A DNA stretch of 64,000 bases. Source: Actinomycetota bacterium. Its GTDB lineage: Bacteria > Actinomycetota > Acidimicrobiia > Acidimicrobiales > Ilumatobacteraceae. Every line of letters begins with the position of its first letter. Positions within the stretch are counted from its first letter, which is position 1. The notes beneath the pieces are model-generated. The model had not been told where the DNA came from. It saw only the letters and a list, made by a program, of their open reading frames with translations, and ran no database searches. Positions 24,025 through 32,576 of this stretch are shown here, piece after piece. Where the stretch lies: assembly GCA_016700055.1 (NCBI GenBank), contig CP064997.1, positions 124,001-188,000 of the forward strand, written 5' to 3'. Made by a program: the position numbers and the translations under genes.

Positions 24025-24044
24025 CGGCCGGCCGACGCAGACCA

Positions 24045-25001
24045 TCACGCCTCGCCGGTGCCGTCGGCGCCCCCGCGATCGGCCAGACCGGAGAGGATCT
24101 CGGCCAGGTCGGCAGGCAGGGCGGCATCGAAGTGCAGCTCCTCGCCTGTGCGGGGGTGGTCGAACGCGAGATGAGCGGCGTGGAGGAAGGGGCGATCGGA
24201 GGTGACCCCGCGACGGTTGCCCCCGTACGTCGCATCGCCGACCACCGGATGCCCCGTGGCCGTGAGGTGGACCCGGATCTGGTGCGTGCGCCCGGTCTCC
24301 AGCTCGCAGCGCAACAGCGTCACCCCGGGATCGGCGAAGTGGCGGACCACCTGGTAGCGCGTCCGCGCCGGGCGACCACCGACGACGACGGCCATCCGCA
24401 TCGGGTCACGCTGGTCGCGACCGATCGGAGCCTCGATGATGCCCGTCGCCGCCTCGGGCCGGCCCCACACCAAGACGTCGTAGCTGCGCTGCACCCTGCG
24501 GGCGGACATCGCGGCGACGAGCGCGTGGTAGGCGGCCGCGGTGCGAGCGACGACGAGCAGCCCGGAGGTCCCGGCGTCGAGCCGGTGGACGATCCCGGGA
24601 CGGGCGACGTCGCCGACGGTGGCCAACTCCGGGAACTGCGCTAGCAGCCCGTTGACGAGCGTCCCCTCGGGGTTCCCCGCCCCCGGGTGCACGACGAGGC
24701 CGGCCGGTTTGTCGACCACGATCACGTCGTCGTCCGCGTAGACGACGCGGAACGAGACGTCGGGGTCGGCCGCGGGTAGCGAGCGCTTCGGCAGTTGGGC
24801 CGCGTCGACCTCGACCACCTGCCCTGCGCGGACGCGCTGCTTGCCCGACACCACCACTGCGCCGTCGAGGCGGACACCACCCGCGGCGACCACCGCGGCC
24901 GCGTCGGCCCGGGCGACAGAGGCCACGAGCGCGACGAGGCGGTCTACGCGCACGCCGTCGAGCGCCGCCGGGACCTCCTCGGTGATCGCGCGATCGGGCA
25001 T
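24045..25001 (-). CDS. rluD: Pseudouridine synthase, RluD family
   Basis: The 318-residue enzyme has an N-terminal S4 RNA-binding domain (residues about 15-75) and a RluA-type catalytic core with the aspartate nucleophile Asp142 in HRLDAGTSGLLVV. ETGRTHQIRVHL and HPVVGDATYGG are the other conserved blocks. It isomerises uridines in 23S rRNA. It starts five bases after lspA ends and is the last gene of the dcw-linked run; lspA-rluD order is widely conserved. Confidence 0.93.
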   Translation of the reverse strand: MPDRAITEEVPAALDGVRVDRLVALVASVARADAAAVVAAGGVRLDGAVVVSGKQRVRAGQVVEVDAAQLPKRSLPAADPDVSFRVVYADDDVIVVDKPAGLVVHPGAGNPEGTLVNGLLAQFPELATVGDVARPGIVHRLDAGTSGLLVVARTAAAYHALVAAMSARRVQRSYDVLVWGRPEAATGIIEAPIGRDQRDPMRMAVVVGGRPARTRYQVVRHFADPGVTLLRCELETGRTHQIRVHLTATGHPVVGDATYGGNRRGVTSDRPFLHAAHLAFDHPRTGEELHFDAALPADLAEILSGLADRGGADGTGEA

Positions 25002-25006
25002 CGCCG

Positions 25007-25507
25007 TCAACGGGCGGGGGCTCGCAGGGCGCCGATCAAGAGCATCACCCCGCCGAGGGTCACACCGATGTCGGCGACGTTGAAGATCGGCCACCACTGG
25101 ACGTCGATGAAGTCGACGACGCTCCCCCGCAGCCAGCCGTCGCCGCGCAGCAGACGGTCGGCGATGTTGCCCAGCGCGCCGCCGATGATCATCCCGACCG
25201 CGACGGCCGAGAGACGGCTGTCGTGCTTGCGCAAGGACACGAGCAGCACCACCACGATGACGAGGGCGAGCACGCCGATGATCGGGCCGATCCCCTCGGC
25301 CTGGCTGAACGCCATCCCGCTGTTGAACGCGAGGTTGAACTGCAGCGTCCAGAAGACGTGGACGACGTGGTCGTCGGCGAGGGCGTTGACCGCCCAGTGC
25401 TTGGTCAGCTGGTCGAGGGTCAACACCACCGCGGCGACCGCAGCGGAGAGGCCGAGCAGGTGTCTCGGCGGCGTACTGCGCTCCACCTCGACACCCGCCT
25501 CGTTCAT
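25007..25507 (-). CDS. lspA: Prolipoprotein signal peptidase (signal peptidase II)
   Basis: A 166-residue membrane protein with four hydrophobic segments. The two catalytic aspartates lie in GNIADRLL and NVADIGVT, and the conserved FNSGMAFS loop is present. It cleaves lipoproteins before the lipidated cysteine, and so would process the two lipoproteins in this window. ATG 25507 overlaps the stop of the DksA-like gene as ATGA. The conserved lspA-rluD order follows. Confidence 0.95.
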   Translation of the reverse strand: MNEAGVEVERSTPPRHLLGLSAAVAAVVLTLDQLTKHWAVNALADDHVVHVFWTLQFNLAFNSGMAFSQAEGIGPIIGVLALVIVVVLLVSLRKHDSRLSAVAVGMIIGGALGNIADRLLRGDGWLRGSVVDFIDVQWWPIFNVADIGVTLGGVMLLIGALRAPAR

Positions 25508-26367
25508 CGCCGTCCGATCCAGCCGACCTTCTCGTCGACGAGCTCGGTCGCCCAGGGGATCGCGTCCAAGCGCTCACGGGAGATCGGGCGCCCGGAGACG
25601 ACCGAATAGCCGTACGTACCCTCGGCGAACCTGGCGAGCGCGGCATCGATCTCTTCGACGATCTGGCGTGCCTGGGCGCTGAGCGTCAGGTCGCGCTCGC
25701 GTTCGACGACCATCGTGTCACCCTCGCCGGACTCGTCGTCGAACTGCACGTCGCCCATCTCGGCCTCCTCGATGAGGGCCGCGGCCTCGCTCTCCAGGTT
25801 CTCCGCCTGCCCGACGAGTCGAGCGCGCTCGGTCTGGAGGGCCTGGCGCTGCGCCCGCAGGAACGTGAGGTCGAAGTCCTTCGTCGTGACGATGCCGTCC
25901 TTGGACGGCGCCCGCTTGGCAGCCGGAGCGACCGGCGCAGCCTGCTTCGCCGCGGCAGGCGCCGGCTTCGCCGGTGCGGGCGCTTTGCTGGCCGGCGCCG
26001 GAGCAGCCTTGCGCGCCGGAGCAGCTTTGGTCGCCGGAGCAGCCTTCTTCGCCGGCGCAACCTTCTTGGCCGGAGCGACCTTCTTCGCCGGTGCAGCCTT
26101 CTTCGCCGGAGCAGCCTGCTTCACGGGGGCGGCCTTCTTCGCGGGGGCGGCCTTCTTCGCCGGAGCGGCCTTCTTCGCCGGAGCGGCCTTCTTCGCGGGG
26201 GCGGCCTTCTTCGCCGGGGCGGCCTTCTTCGCCGGTGCAGCCTTCTTCGCCGGTGCAGCCTTCTTCACGGGGGCGGCCTTGCGCGCCGGTGCAGCCTTGT
26301 TCGTCGGCGTCTTCGCCGGCTTCGCCTTGGAAGTTGCCTGCTTGCTGGGCTTGGTCGAGCTCGCCAT
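25504..26367 (-). CDS. DksA/TraR-like protein without zinc cysteines, with histone H1-like Lys/Ala/Pro tail
   Basis: The 287-residue protein has two parts. Residues about 20-150 are a tail of some seventeen near-identical six-residue KKAAPA-type units with scattered Thr, Val and Gln, very like the C-terminal tails of histone H1 or HupB. Residues about 155-287 resemble a DksA/TraR coiled coil (FLRAQRQALQTERARL...EEAEMG) plus its zinc-finger region, but the four Cys are replaced: YGYSVVSGRPISRERLDAIPWA keeps YG-X-S-X2-SG-X2-I-X3-RL where the family has Cys. It may bind RNA polymerase and nucleic acid together; that is inference. GGAGGT lies nine bases before ATG 26367. It is ATGA-coupled to lspA. 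Confidence 0.8.
   Translation of the reverse strand: MASSTKPSKQATSKAKPAKTPTNKAAPARKAAPVKKAAPAKKAAPAKKAAPAKKAAPAKKAAPAKKAAPAKKAAPAKKAAPVKQAAPAKKAAPAKKVAPAKKVAPAKKAAPATKAAPARKAAPAPASKAPAPAKPAPAAAKQAAPVAPAAKRAPSKDGIVTTKDFDLTFLRAQRQALQTERARLVGQAENLESEAAALIEEAEMGDVQFDDESGEGDTMVVERERDLTLSAQARQIVEEIDAALARFAEGTYGYSVVSGRPISRERLDAIPWATELVDEKVGWIGRR
25980..26312 (-). repeat. Tandem 18-bp coding repeats (KKAAPA units)
   Basis: Repeated GGCCTTCTTCGCCGGNGC-type units on the plus strand encode the Lys/Ala/Pro tail of the DksA-like protein. Units differ mainly at third codon positions, so copy number is prone to change by slippage or recombination. Confidence 0.85.
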
Positions 26368-26480
26368 CGGCTCGGGACCTCCGCTCTTTCACGTCTCTCC
26401 CGGATGGAACGCCGGATCGTACCGGGCAAGGACGCTCTTCGGGGGACAGCGCGAGGTGAGCCTGTCGCGCGACCCGCCGA

Positions 26481-26777
26481 TCAGCAGCGGTCGTTCACCT
26501 GCTGGAGCACGGCCGACACCTCGTCGAGGTCGATCCCCGCGACGCGCAGCACCTTCGCGCGACTGCGCGGCCCGCGCGTGAGCTGCACCGCGGAGGCCCG
26601 CACGCCGAACAGCTCCGCGACCGCGGCGACGACTGCCGCGTTGGCGCGACCCTCGACGGCGCGTGCGGTCACGGACACCTTCAACGCGTCGCCGTGGATG
26701 GCCACCCCGGCGCGGCGTGCACCCGGCTGGACGTACACCGCGAGCTCGACGCCGCCGTCGACGGGGCGGACGTCCAC
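26481..26777 (-). CDS. DUF167 (YggU-like) protein
   Basis: A 98-residue protein beginning (GTG) DVRPVDGGVELAVYVQPGARRAGV, with the family's VQPGA and AVEGRANAAVVAAVAELFGV motifs, and RGPRSRAKVLRV. DUF167 proteins are small alpha/beta folds of unknown function. It follows ileS by 23 bases. The position between ileS and lspA or nearby is common in actinobacterial dcw regions. Confidence 0.85.
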   Translation of the reverse strand: MDVRPVDGGVELAVYVQPGARRAGVAIHGDALKVSVTARAVEGRANAAVVAAVAELFGVRASAVQLTRGPRSRAKVLRVAGIDLDEVSAVLQQVNDRC

Positions 26778-26800
26778 GACGCGATACCGGACCCGGCTGC

Positions 26801-29800
26801 CTACGCGGTGGCGACGCCGATGTGGACGGACTGCCCGTCCAGCTCGGCAGTCGGTTCGCCCGGCGCGAACCGAACGTCGGTGGCCAGGGTCTCCCGGGCG
26901 ACCATCTCGACCAGCCCGCCTTGGCCGACGAGGCGCTCCCGCAGCTCGTCGGGCAGGCCGAGCTGGAGCACGATCCGGTCGCTGACGTCGAGCCCCGCCT
27001 CGCGGCGGGCCTGCTGGACGAGGCGGATGAGGTCACGCGCGGTGCCTTCGGCCTCGAGCTCGGGGGTGACGGTGGTGTCGAGCACCACGACGCCGTCGGC
27101 AAGGCTCGCCGCGGCGGCGTCGGAGGTGGCCTGCAGGCGCAACGAGAACTCCCCCGGCTCCAGCCGGATTCCGCCGGCCACGATCGAGTCGCCGTCGCGG
27201 TGCCAGTCGCCGGAGCGGACCGCGGCGATCACCTGCTGCGTCTGCGCACCGAGGCGCGGTCCGATGGCCGCCGGCACCACCTGCAGCACCTCCTCGGCGA
27301 CGCTCGCCACGTCGTCGGTGAAGTTCACCTGCTTCACGTTCACCTCGTCGGCGATGATCTCGCGGAAGCGGGCCAACGTGTCGACCCCCGGCGCAGCAAC
27401 TGTCAGCTCGGCCAGCGGCAGCCGGACGCGGCGGTTGTTCGCCTTGCGCACGCTGAGGGTGGCCGAGCACACGTCGCGCACCCGGTCCATCGCCGTGACC
27501 AGCTCGTCGTCGGCGGGCAGCTCGTCGAGTGCCGGCCAGTCGGTGAGGTGTACCGAGCGCTCACCGGTGAGACCGCGGTAGACCACCTCGGCGGTGAGCG
27601 GTAGCAGCGGCGCGCTCAGCCGGCACACCATGGTGAGCACCGTGTGCAGCGTGTCGATCGCGTCTTGCTCACCGGCCCAGAAGCGCTCCCGGCTGCGGCG
27701 GATGTACCAGTTGGTCAACACGTCGAGGAACGCCCGTACGTGAGCGCAGGCGCCGAACAGGTCGTAGTCGTCCATCTCGGCCGTCACCTGCGCCACCAGC
27801 TCGTGGGCCTTCGCGAGCACGTAGCGGTCGAGCTCGTTGGACGAGTCGGTGCGCACCTCGCCACCTGTGTTGGCCGAGTTCGCGTAGAGGGTCAAGAAGT
27901 ACCAGGCGTTCCACAGCGGCAGCAGCACGTGGCGCACGGTGTCGCGGATGCCCTGCTCGGTGACCGAGAAGTCGGCTCCGCGAAGGATCGTCGAGCTGAG
28001 CAGGTGCCAGCGCATCGCGTCGGAGCCGTAGGTGTCGAACACGAACATCGGGTCGGGGTAGTTGCGCAGGCTCTTCGACATCTTCAGCCCGTCGTCGCCG
28101 AGCACGATGCCGTGGCTGACACAGGTGGAGAACGCGGGGCGGTCGAAGAGGGCCGTCGCGAGCACGTGCAACGTGTAGAACCAGCCCCTCGTCTGGGCGA
28201 GGTACTCGACGATGAAGTCGCCGGGGTGGTGATGCTCGAACCACTCGGCGTTCTCGAACGGGAAGTGCACCTGGGCGAACGGCATCGAGCCCGACTCGAA
28301 CCAGCAGTCGAGCACCTCGGGCACGCGCCGCATCGTGGAGCGCCCGGTCGGGTCGTCGGGGTTCGGGCGTACGAGCAGGTCGACCGCGGGGCGGTGGAGG
28401 TCGACGACGGCCGTACCGAAGTCGGCCTCCAGTTCGGCGATGCTGCCGTACACGTCGAGGCGCGGGTGGGCGGGGTCGTCGCTCCTCCACACCGGGATCG
28501 GCGAGCCCCAGAAGCGGTTGCGGCTGATCGACCAGTCACGGGCGTTGGCGAGCCACTTGCCGAAGCTGCCGTCCTTCACGTGTTCGGGTACCCAGCGGAT
28601 CTGCTGGTTGAGCTCGACCATGCGGTCACGGAACGCGGTGACCTGGACGAACCACGACGAGACGGCCCGGTAGACGAGCGGTTGCGCACACCGCCAGCAG
28701 TGCGGGTACGGGTGCTCGTACGTGTCGTGGCGCACCACCACACCGCGGTCCTTCAGGTGACGGATGACAGCGGGATTGGCATCGAAGACGTGCTCGCCGG
28801 CCCAGGTGTCGACCTCGGCGGTGAACCGGCCGTGCTCGTCCATCGGGCAGATGGTGGGGATGCCTGCCGCATTGCAGACGAGCTGGTCGTCCTCGCCGAA
28901 GCCCGGCGCCAGGTGGACGACTCCGCTGCCGTCGTCGGTGGTGACGAAGTCGGCGCCGAGCACGCGGAACGCACCCGGCGTCTCGGCGAAGAACGGGAAC
29001 ATCGGCCGGTAAGTGCGTCCGACGAGGTCCGCGCCGCGGATCGTGCCGACGCGCGTCGCCGCGGCGAGCTCGCGCTCGTAGGAGGGAAGGCTCGCCTCGG
29101 CGAGCACGTAGCGCTGCGGCACGCCGTCAGCGCCGGGTTCCTCCATCACCGCGTAGTCGACTCCCGGGGCCACCGCGAGCGCCAGGTTCGACGGCAGCGT
29201 CCAGGGAGTGGTCGTCCAGGCGAGGATCCGCTCGCCGGTGTCGAGCTGGAACCAGACGGTGAGCGCGGGGTCCTGCCGGTCGCGGTACGTGTCGTCCATG
29301 CGCGTCTCGGTGTTGGACAGCGGCGTCTCACACCGCCAGCAGTAGGCGAGGACGCGGAACCCCTCGTACACGAGGCCCTTGTCCCACAACGTCTTGAACG
29401 CCCACATCACGCTCTCCATGTAGGACAGGTCGAGCGTCTTGTAGTCGTCGTCGAAGTCCACCCAGCGCGCCTGGCGGGTGACGTAGCGCTGCCACTCGGC
29501 GGTGTAGCGCAGCACGCTCGTGCGGCACGCGTCGTTGAACCGGTCGATGCCGAAGGCCGCGATCTCACGGTGCCCGGAGATGCCGAGCTCCTTCTCGGTC
29601 TGCACCTCGGCGGGCAGGCCGTGGCAGTCCCAGCCGAAGCGGCGCTCCACCCGGTGGCCGCGCATCGTCTGGTAGCGCGGGACGGCGTCCTTCACGAACC
29701 CGGTGAGCAGGTGGCCGTAGTGCGGTAGGCCGTTGGCGAACGGCGGGCCGTCGTAGAAGACGTACTCGTTGGCGCCGTCGATGCCCGCCGGACGTGCAGC

Positions 29801-29908
29801 TACCGATGCTGCGAACGTTCGATCGGCCTCCCAGAACGCCAAGACGTCTGCTTCTAGCTGGGGGAACGACGGCTGGGCGTCGACGGTCGGGTACCGGCGG
29901 TTGGACAT
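26801..29908 (-). CDS. ileS: Isoleucyl-tRNA synthetase
   Basis: The 1,035-residue class I synthetase charges tRNA-Ile. HIGH is present as HYGH (GLPHYGHLLTG), the editing CP1 domain lies at about residues 200-400, and KMSKS occurs in GLKMSKSLRNYPDP. The length and the long C-terminal anticodon/zinc-less extension fit the longer, eukaryote-like IleS type also found in actinobacteria. GAGGAG lies about ten bases before ATG 29908. Only 58 bases separate it from divIVA, which is too short for the T-box leader found before many actinobacterial ileS genes. A TAGCCT hexamer in that gap might give it its own promoter. Confidence 0.96.
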   Translation of the reverse strand: MSNRRYPTVDAQPSFPQLEADVLAFWEADRTFAASVAARPAGIDGANEYVFYDGPPFANGLPHYGHLLTGFVKDAVPRYQTMRGHRVERRFGWDCHGLPAEVQTEKELGISGHREIAAFGIDRFNDACRTSVLRYTAEWQRYVTRQARWVDFDDDYKTLDLSYMESVMWAFKTLWDKGLVYEGFRVLAYCWRCETPLSNTETRMDDTYRDRQDPALTVWFQLDTGERILAWTTTPWTLPSNLALAVAPGVDYAVMEEPGADGVPQRYVLAEASLPSYERELAAATRVGTIRGADLVGRTYRPMFPFFAETPGAFRVLGADFVTTDDGSGVVHLAPGFGEDDQLVCNAAGIPTICPMDEHGRFTAEVDTWAGEHVFDANPAVIRHLKDRGVVVRHDTYEHPYPHCWRCAQPLVYRAVSSWFVQVTAFRDRMVELNQQIRWVPEHVKDGSFGKWLANARDWSISRNRFWGSPIPVWRSDDPAHPRLDVYGSIAELEADFGTAVVDLHRPAVDLLVRPNPDDPTGRSTMRRVPEVLDCWFESGSMPFAQVHFPFENAEWFEHHHPGDFIVEYLAQTRGWFYTLHVLATALFDRPAFSTCVSHGIVLGDDGLKMSKSLRNYPDPMFVFDTYGSDAMRWHLLSSTILRGADFSVTEQGIRDTVRHVLLPLWNAWYFLTLYANSANTGGEVRTDSSNELDRYVLAKAHELVAQVTAEMDDYDLFGACAHVRAFLDVLTNWYIRRSRERFWAGEQDAIDTLHTVLTMVCRLSAPLLPLTAEVVYRGLTGERSVHLTDWPALDELPADDELVTAMDRVRDVCSATLSVRKANNRRVRLPLAELTVAAPGVDTLARFREIIADEVNVKQVNFTDDVASVAEEVLQVVPAAIGPRLGAQTQQVIAAVRSGDWHRDGDSIVAGGIRLEPGEFSLRLQATSDAAAASLADGVVVLDTTVTPELEAEGTARDLIRLVQQARREAGLDVSDRIVLQLGLPDELRERLVGQGGLVEMVARETLATDVRFAPGEPTAELDGQSVHIGVATA

Positions 29909-29966
29909 GGGGGTAAGGCTCCTCGGGCCAGCCGAGGCTACCGGAAGGCCTCTCGCCAAACGCCGG

Positions 29967-30947
29967 TCAAATGTCGTCGCGGAAGCGCAACCCGTCCTCG
30001 CCGCCGATCTCGTCGGAGCTGGTCTTCGCGACGCTGCCGAAATCCAAGAGCGCGGACTCGGGCGGTGTCGGGCTGGAGTCGGCGAACACCTCCGGCGTGC
30101 CGGTGGAGGCATTCGGCGACCAGATGCTCGGCGGCGCGTTCTGCGGGCGCTCCAAGACCTCGGTCTGGTCGAGCTCTTCGGTAGCGGGCTCGGCAACCGA
30201 ATCGAGCGGTGCTTCGGCCACGTCGGCCACGTCGGGCAACGCGGGCTCGCCGAGCGTTCCCGTTTCGGGCATCGGCGACGGCTCCGGCGAGATCGCGAGA
30301 GCCGGATCGGGGCTGTGCGGCTCGGCGGCCGCCGACAGGAGCGGCCGGCGCAGCTCGCCGAGGCCATCGGGCACCCGTTCGGCGACCTCCCGCAAGAGGG
30401 CTGCGGTGTCCTCGAGGCGCCGGCGCTGCGACGCGGCGAAGTCCTCGAGGTGCTCGACGTCGGAGAGCAAGAACTCACGCCGGGCGACGAGCGACTGGAC
30501 CTCGTTCTCGGCCTTCAGCCGCTCGGACTCCATCGTGCGGCGCGCTTCGTTGCGTGCATCGTCGATCTCTGCCGATGCCGTACGGCGCGCTTCGCCGAGC
30601 ACCGCCGCAGCCTCTACCCGGGCCCCCGAGACGATCCCATCGGCCTCGGACTTGGCGTCGGCGACCGTCGCGTCGGCGGTCCGCTGCGCCAGGAGGAGCG
30701 TGCGGCTGATCGTCTCGGCGTCGCCGCTCGGCACAGTCGCGCCCTCTGGCTCCTTCGGTGCCTGGGCGATCTCCTGCAGCCGCGAAACCGCCGCCCTCGC
30801 GCGTGCCTCCATCGAGGTCGCATGCTGCTGAGACGACTCGAGCGTCTTCGACACCTCGGCGAGGAAGGCCCGTACCTCTTCGGGGTCGTAGCCCCGCTTC
30901 GCGGTCCGGAAGGTGGCCGCAGCGACGGCCTGAGGACTGAGCTCCAT
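29967..30947 (-). CDS. divIVA: DivIVA-family polar growth/septum protein
   Basis: The 326-residue protein opens with the DivIVA lipid-binding region: LSPQAVAAATFRTAKRGYDPEEVRAFLAEV. A long coiled coil follows (residues about 60-190), then an acidic Pro/Ser-rich tail ending GEDGLRFRDDI. In actinobacteria such proteins (Wag31) mark curved membrane and recruit wall synthesis. ATG 30947 is preceded at eight bases by TAGCAT with no Shine-Dalgarno. It lies between yggT and ileS, the usual place. Confidence 0.92.
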   Translation of the reverse strand: MELSPQAVAAATFRTAKRGYDPEEVRAFLAEVSKTLESSQQHATSMEARARAAVSRLQEIAQAPKEPEGATVPSGDAETISRTLLLAQRTADATVADAKSEADGIVSGARVEAAAVLGEARRTASAEIDDARNEARRTMESERLKAENEVQSLVARREFLLSDVEHLEDFAASQRRRLEDTAALLREVAERVPDGLGELRRPLLSAAAEPHSPDPALAISPEPSPMPETGTLGEPALPDVADVAEAPLDSVAEPATEELDQTEVLERPQNAPPSIWSPNASTGTPEVFADSSPTPPESALLDFGSVAKTSSDEIGGEDGLRFRDDI

Positions 30948-30955
30948 GAAGCCGA

Positions 30956-30961
30956 ATGCTA
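30956..30961 (-). promoter_or_regulatory. Candidate -10 (TAGCAT) for leaderless divIVA
   Basis: TAGCAT ends eight bases before the divIVA ATG. No ribosome-binding site is visible. Confidence 0.5.
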
Positions 30962-30996
30962 AACGGTCCGTCGCTCCCGCAGTGAACGCCGTGTGG

Positions 30997-31254
30997 TCAG
31001 CCCGAGCCGCATCCGAGGATCAGCCCGCGCACCACGACCTGCAGCACCAAGAGCACGACGAGCGGCGAGATGTCGATCGCTCCGAGCGGCGGGATCAGCC
31101 TGCGCGCGGGGGCGAGGACCGGTTCGGTGATCCGCCTCAGAAACAGCCCGACCTGCTCGACGACCCCGTCGGAGGGCGGGAACCAGGACAGCACCATCCG
31201 CACCACGATCGCGATGGTGTAGAGCAGCACCGCGAAGCAGAGGACCTCGATCAT
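30997..31254 (-). CDS. YggT-family membrane protein
   Basis: An 85-residue protein with two hydrophobic segments (CFAVLLYTIAIVVRMVLSWF and SPLVVLLVLQVVVRGLIL) separated by the family motif RRITEPVLAPARRLIPP. YggT proteins are found in dcw clusters between sepF and divIVA, as here, and are linked to division or osmotic stress without a proven mechanism. Confidence 0.9.
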   Translation of the reverse strand: MIEVLCFAVLLYTIAIVVRMVLSWFPPSDGVVEQVGLFLRRITEPVLAPARRLIPPLGAIDISPLVVLLVLQVVVRGLILGCGSG

Positions 31255-31284
31255 CTGGGCGATGTCACCGGGAGCGGAGCGCTG

Positions 31285-31866
31285 CTAGACGCCGTAGTCG
31301 CCGCGCTCGCCACCGTTGTCGTAGCTGGCGCGCGACGGTGGCTTCAGCAGGTAGACGCCGGTGGCGACCTTCTCCATCGAACCGTTCAAGGCGTAGCAGA
31401 GACCGCTCGCGAAGTCGATCAGGCGGCGCGACACGTCGCGCTCGGTCGACTCGAGGTTCATGATCACCGCCATGCCGTCCTTGAAGCGATCGGCCACCTC
31501 TTGGGCCTGGTCGAAGCGGCGCGGGCGCACGGTGTGGGGCTCGGTGGCCGAGACCGCGGGCGGGATCGCCCGCACGTTGGAGCCCTGCCGCGGATTGGAG
31601 GGCCGAGGCTGCACGCTGGAGTCGTCGTTGCCTGGCGAGCGCCGCACGGGCACCGGCTCGATGTCACGCGACGGCAGCGTCTGGCGCGGCGGGCGCGCAC
31701 CGAGGTCTTCGTAGTAGTCGGCGTGCGGGTCGACCGTGCGCCGCGGCCCCTCGTCGCGCCGCTGTCCTCGCATCGGGCGATCGGTCTCCTCGGGCGCGTC
31801 GTAGTCGTCGTACGCCTCGTCGGCGCCGAGGCCGAGGTAGTCCATGGCACGCTTGAAGATCGACAT
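31285..31866 (-). CDS. sepF: SepF cell division protein
   Basis: A 193-residue protein. The N-terminal amphipathic helix MSIFKRAMDYLGLG is the membrane anchor. A charged, Arg/Pro-rich linker covers residues 20-100, and the globular FtsZ-binding domain starts near RPRRFDQAQEVADRFKDG and includes RRLIDFASGLCYALNG. In bacteria without FtsA, SepF tethers FtsZ to the membrane; no ftsA is present in this cluster. A TAGCCT hexamer nine bases before the ATG, inside a direct repeat, may provide a separate promoter. Confidence 0.94.
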   Translation of the reverse strand: MSIFKRAMDYLGLGADEAYDDYDAPEETDRPMRGQRRDEGPRRTVDPHADYYEDLGARPPRQTLPSRDIEPVPVRRSPGNDDSSVQPRPSNPRQGSNVRAIPPAVSATEPHTVRPRRFDQAQEVADRFKDGMAVIMNLESTERDVSRRLIDFASGLCYALNGSMEKVATGVYLLKPPSRASYDNGGERGDYGV

Positions 31867-31868
31867 CG

Positions 31869-31897
31869 CCTGGTCAGGCTAGTCGACCTGGTCAGGC
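31869..31897. repeat. Direct repeat of CCTGGTCAGGC flanking a -10-like hexamer before sepF
   Basis: CCTGGTCAGGC occurs at 31869-31879 and again at 31887-31897, exactly 18 bases apart. Each unit has CCTG/CAGG symmetry. AGGCTA (TAGCCT on the minus strand, 31876-31881) lies at the edge of the first copy, nine bases from the sepF ATG. The arrangement could be an operator over a sepF promoter. Confidence 0.4.
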
Positions 31898-32563
31898 GAT
31901 AGGTGGACGCGGGCCGAAGAGCGCCGTGCCGACGCGGACCATGGTGGCTCCCTCCTCGACGGCGATCTCCAAGTCGTGGGTCATGCCCATCGACACCGTC
32001 GTCAACCCGGCTCCGTCGGCGAGGGCCCGCAGACGCCTGAAGGCCGACCGCGTGGCGCGCTCGCCGCCCTCCAGCGGCCCGATCGTCATCAGGCCCTCCA
32101 CGGCGAGTCCCGACGCCCGCGCCCGATCGAGCAGCGCGGCCAGCGCATCAGGGTGACAGCCGCTCTTCGCCGCCTCCCCGGTGGTGTTCACCTGGAGCAG
32201 CACGCGTGCCCCGGGAACGCGCTTCGCGAGCTCGTCGACGAGGGAGGGCCGGTCGACCGTCTGCCACAGGTGCACGTAGGGCACGAGGGCGCGCACCTTG
32301 TTCGACTGGAGATGGCCGATGAAGTGCACCTCGGGTTGGCAGAGGGGTGCGGTCGTGGCGAGCGCGGACAGCTTGGAGACGAGCTCCTGCGCGTAGTTCT
32401 CGCCGATGTCTCGGCACCCGGCGTCCATCGCGGCGGCGATCGCGTCGGGGCCGAAGGTCTTCGTCACCGCCACCACGGCCACGTCGACGCCCCCTGCCGC
32501 CGCGATGCGGGCGCGCACCTCGGCGAGGCGAACGGCTACGAGTCCCGGGTCGAGCCCGGCCAT
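31892..32563 (-). CDS. yggS: YggS-family PLP homeostasis protein
   Basis: A 223-residue PLP-binding barrel protein. The PLP-bearing Lys is in VVAVTKTFGPD; FIGHLQSNKV and SMGMTHDLEIAVEEGATMVRVG are the other conserved blocks. It maintains the vitamin B6 and amino acid pools. It lies between ftsZ and sepF, as in many actinobacteria; the pgeF-type gene that often precedes it is missing. Confidence 0.93.
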   Translation of the reverse strand: MAGLDPGLVAVRLAEVRARIAAAGGVDVAVVAVTKTFGPDAIAAAMDAGCRDIGENYAQELVSKLSALATTAPLCQPEVHFIGHLQSNKVRALVPYVHLWQTVDRPSLVDELAKRVPGARVLLQVNTTGEAAKSGCHPDALAALLDRARASGLAVEGLMTIGPLEGGERATRSAFRRLRALADGAGLTTVSMGMTHDLEIAVEEGATMVRVGTALFGPRPPIA

Positions 32564-32576
32564 CGCGCCGCGGCGC

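Noticed and set aside
25715..26581. Plus-strand frame of repeated AGAAFFAGAAFF units
   Set aside because: It is the antisense of the Lys/Ala/Pro repeat of the DksA-like gene; it has no start signal and no membrane-protein logic beyond the repeat.
29909..29966. T-box riboswitch before ileS
   Set aside because: The gap is only 58 bases and no AGGGTGGNACCGCG-like sequence is present. A six-base CCTCGG/CCGAGG hairpin is there but is too small to interpret.
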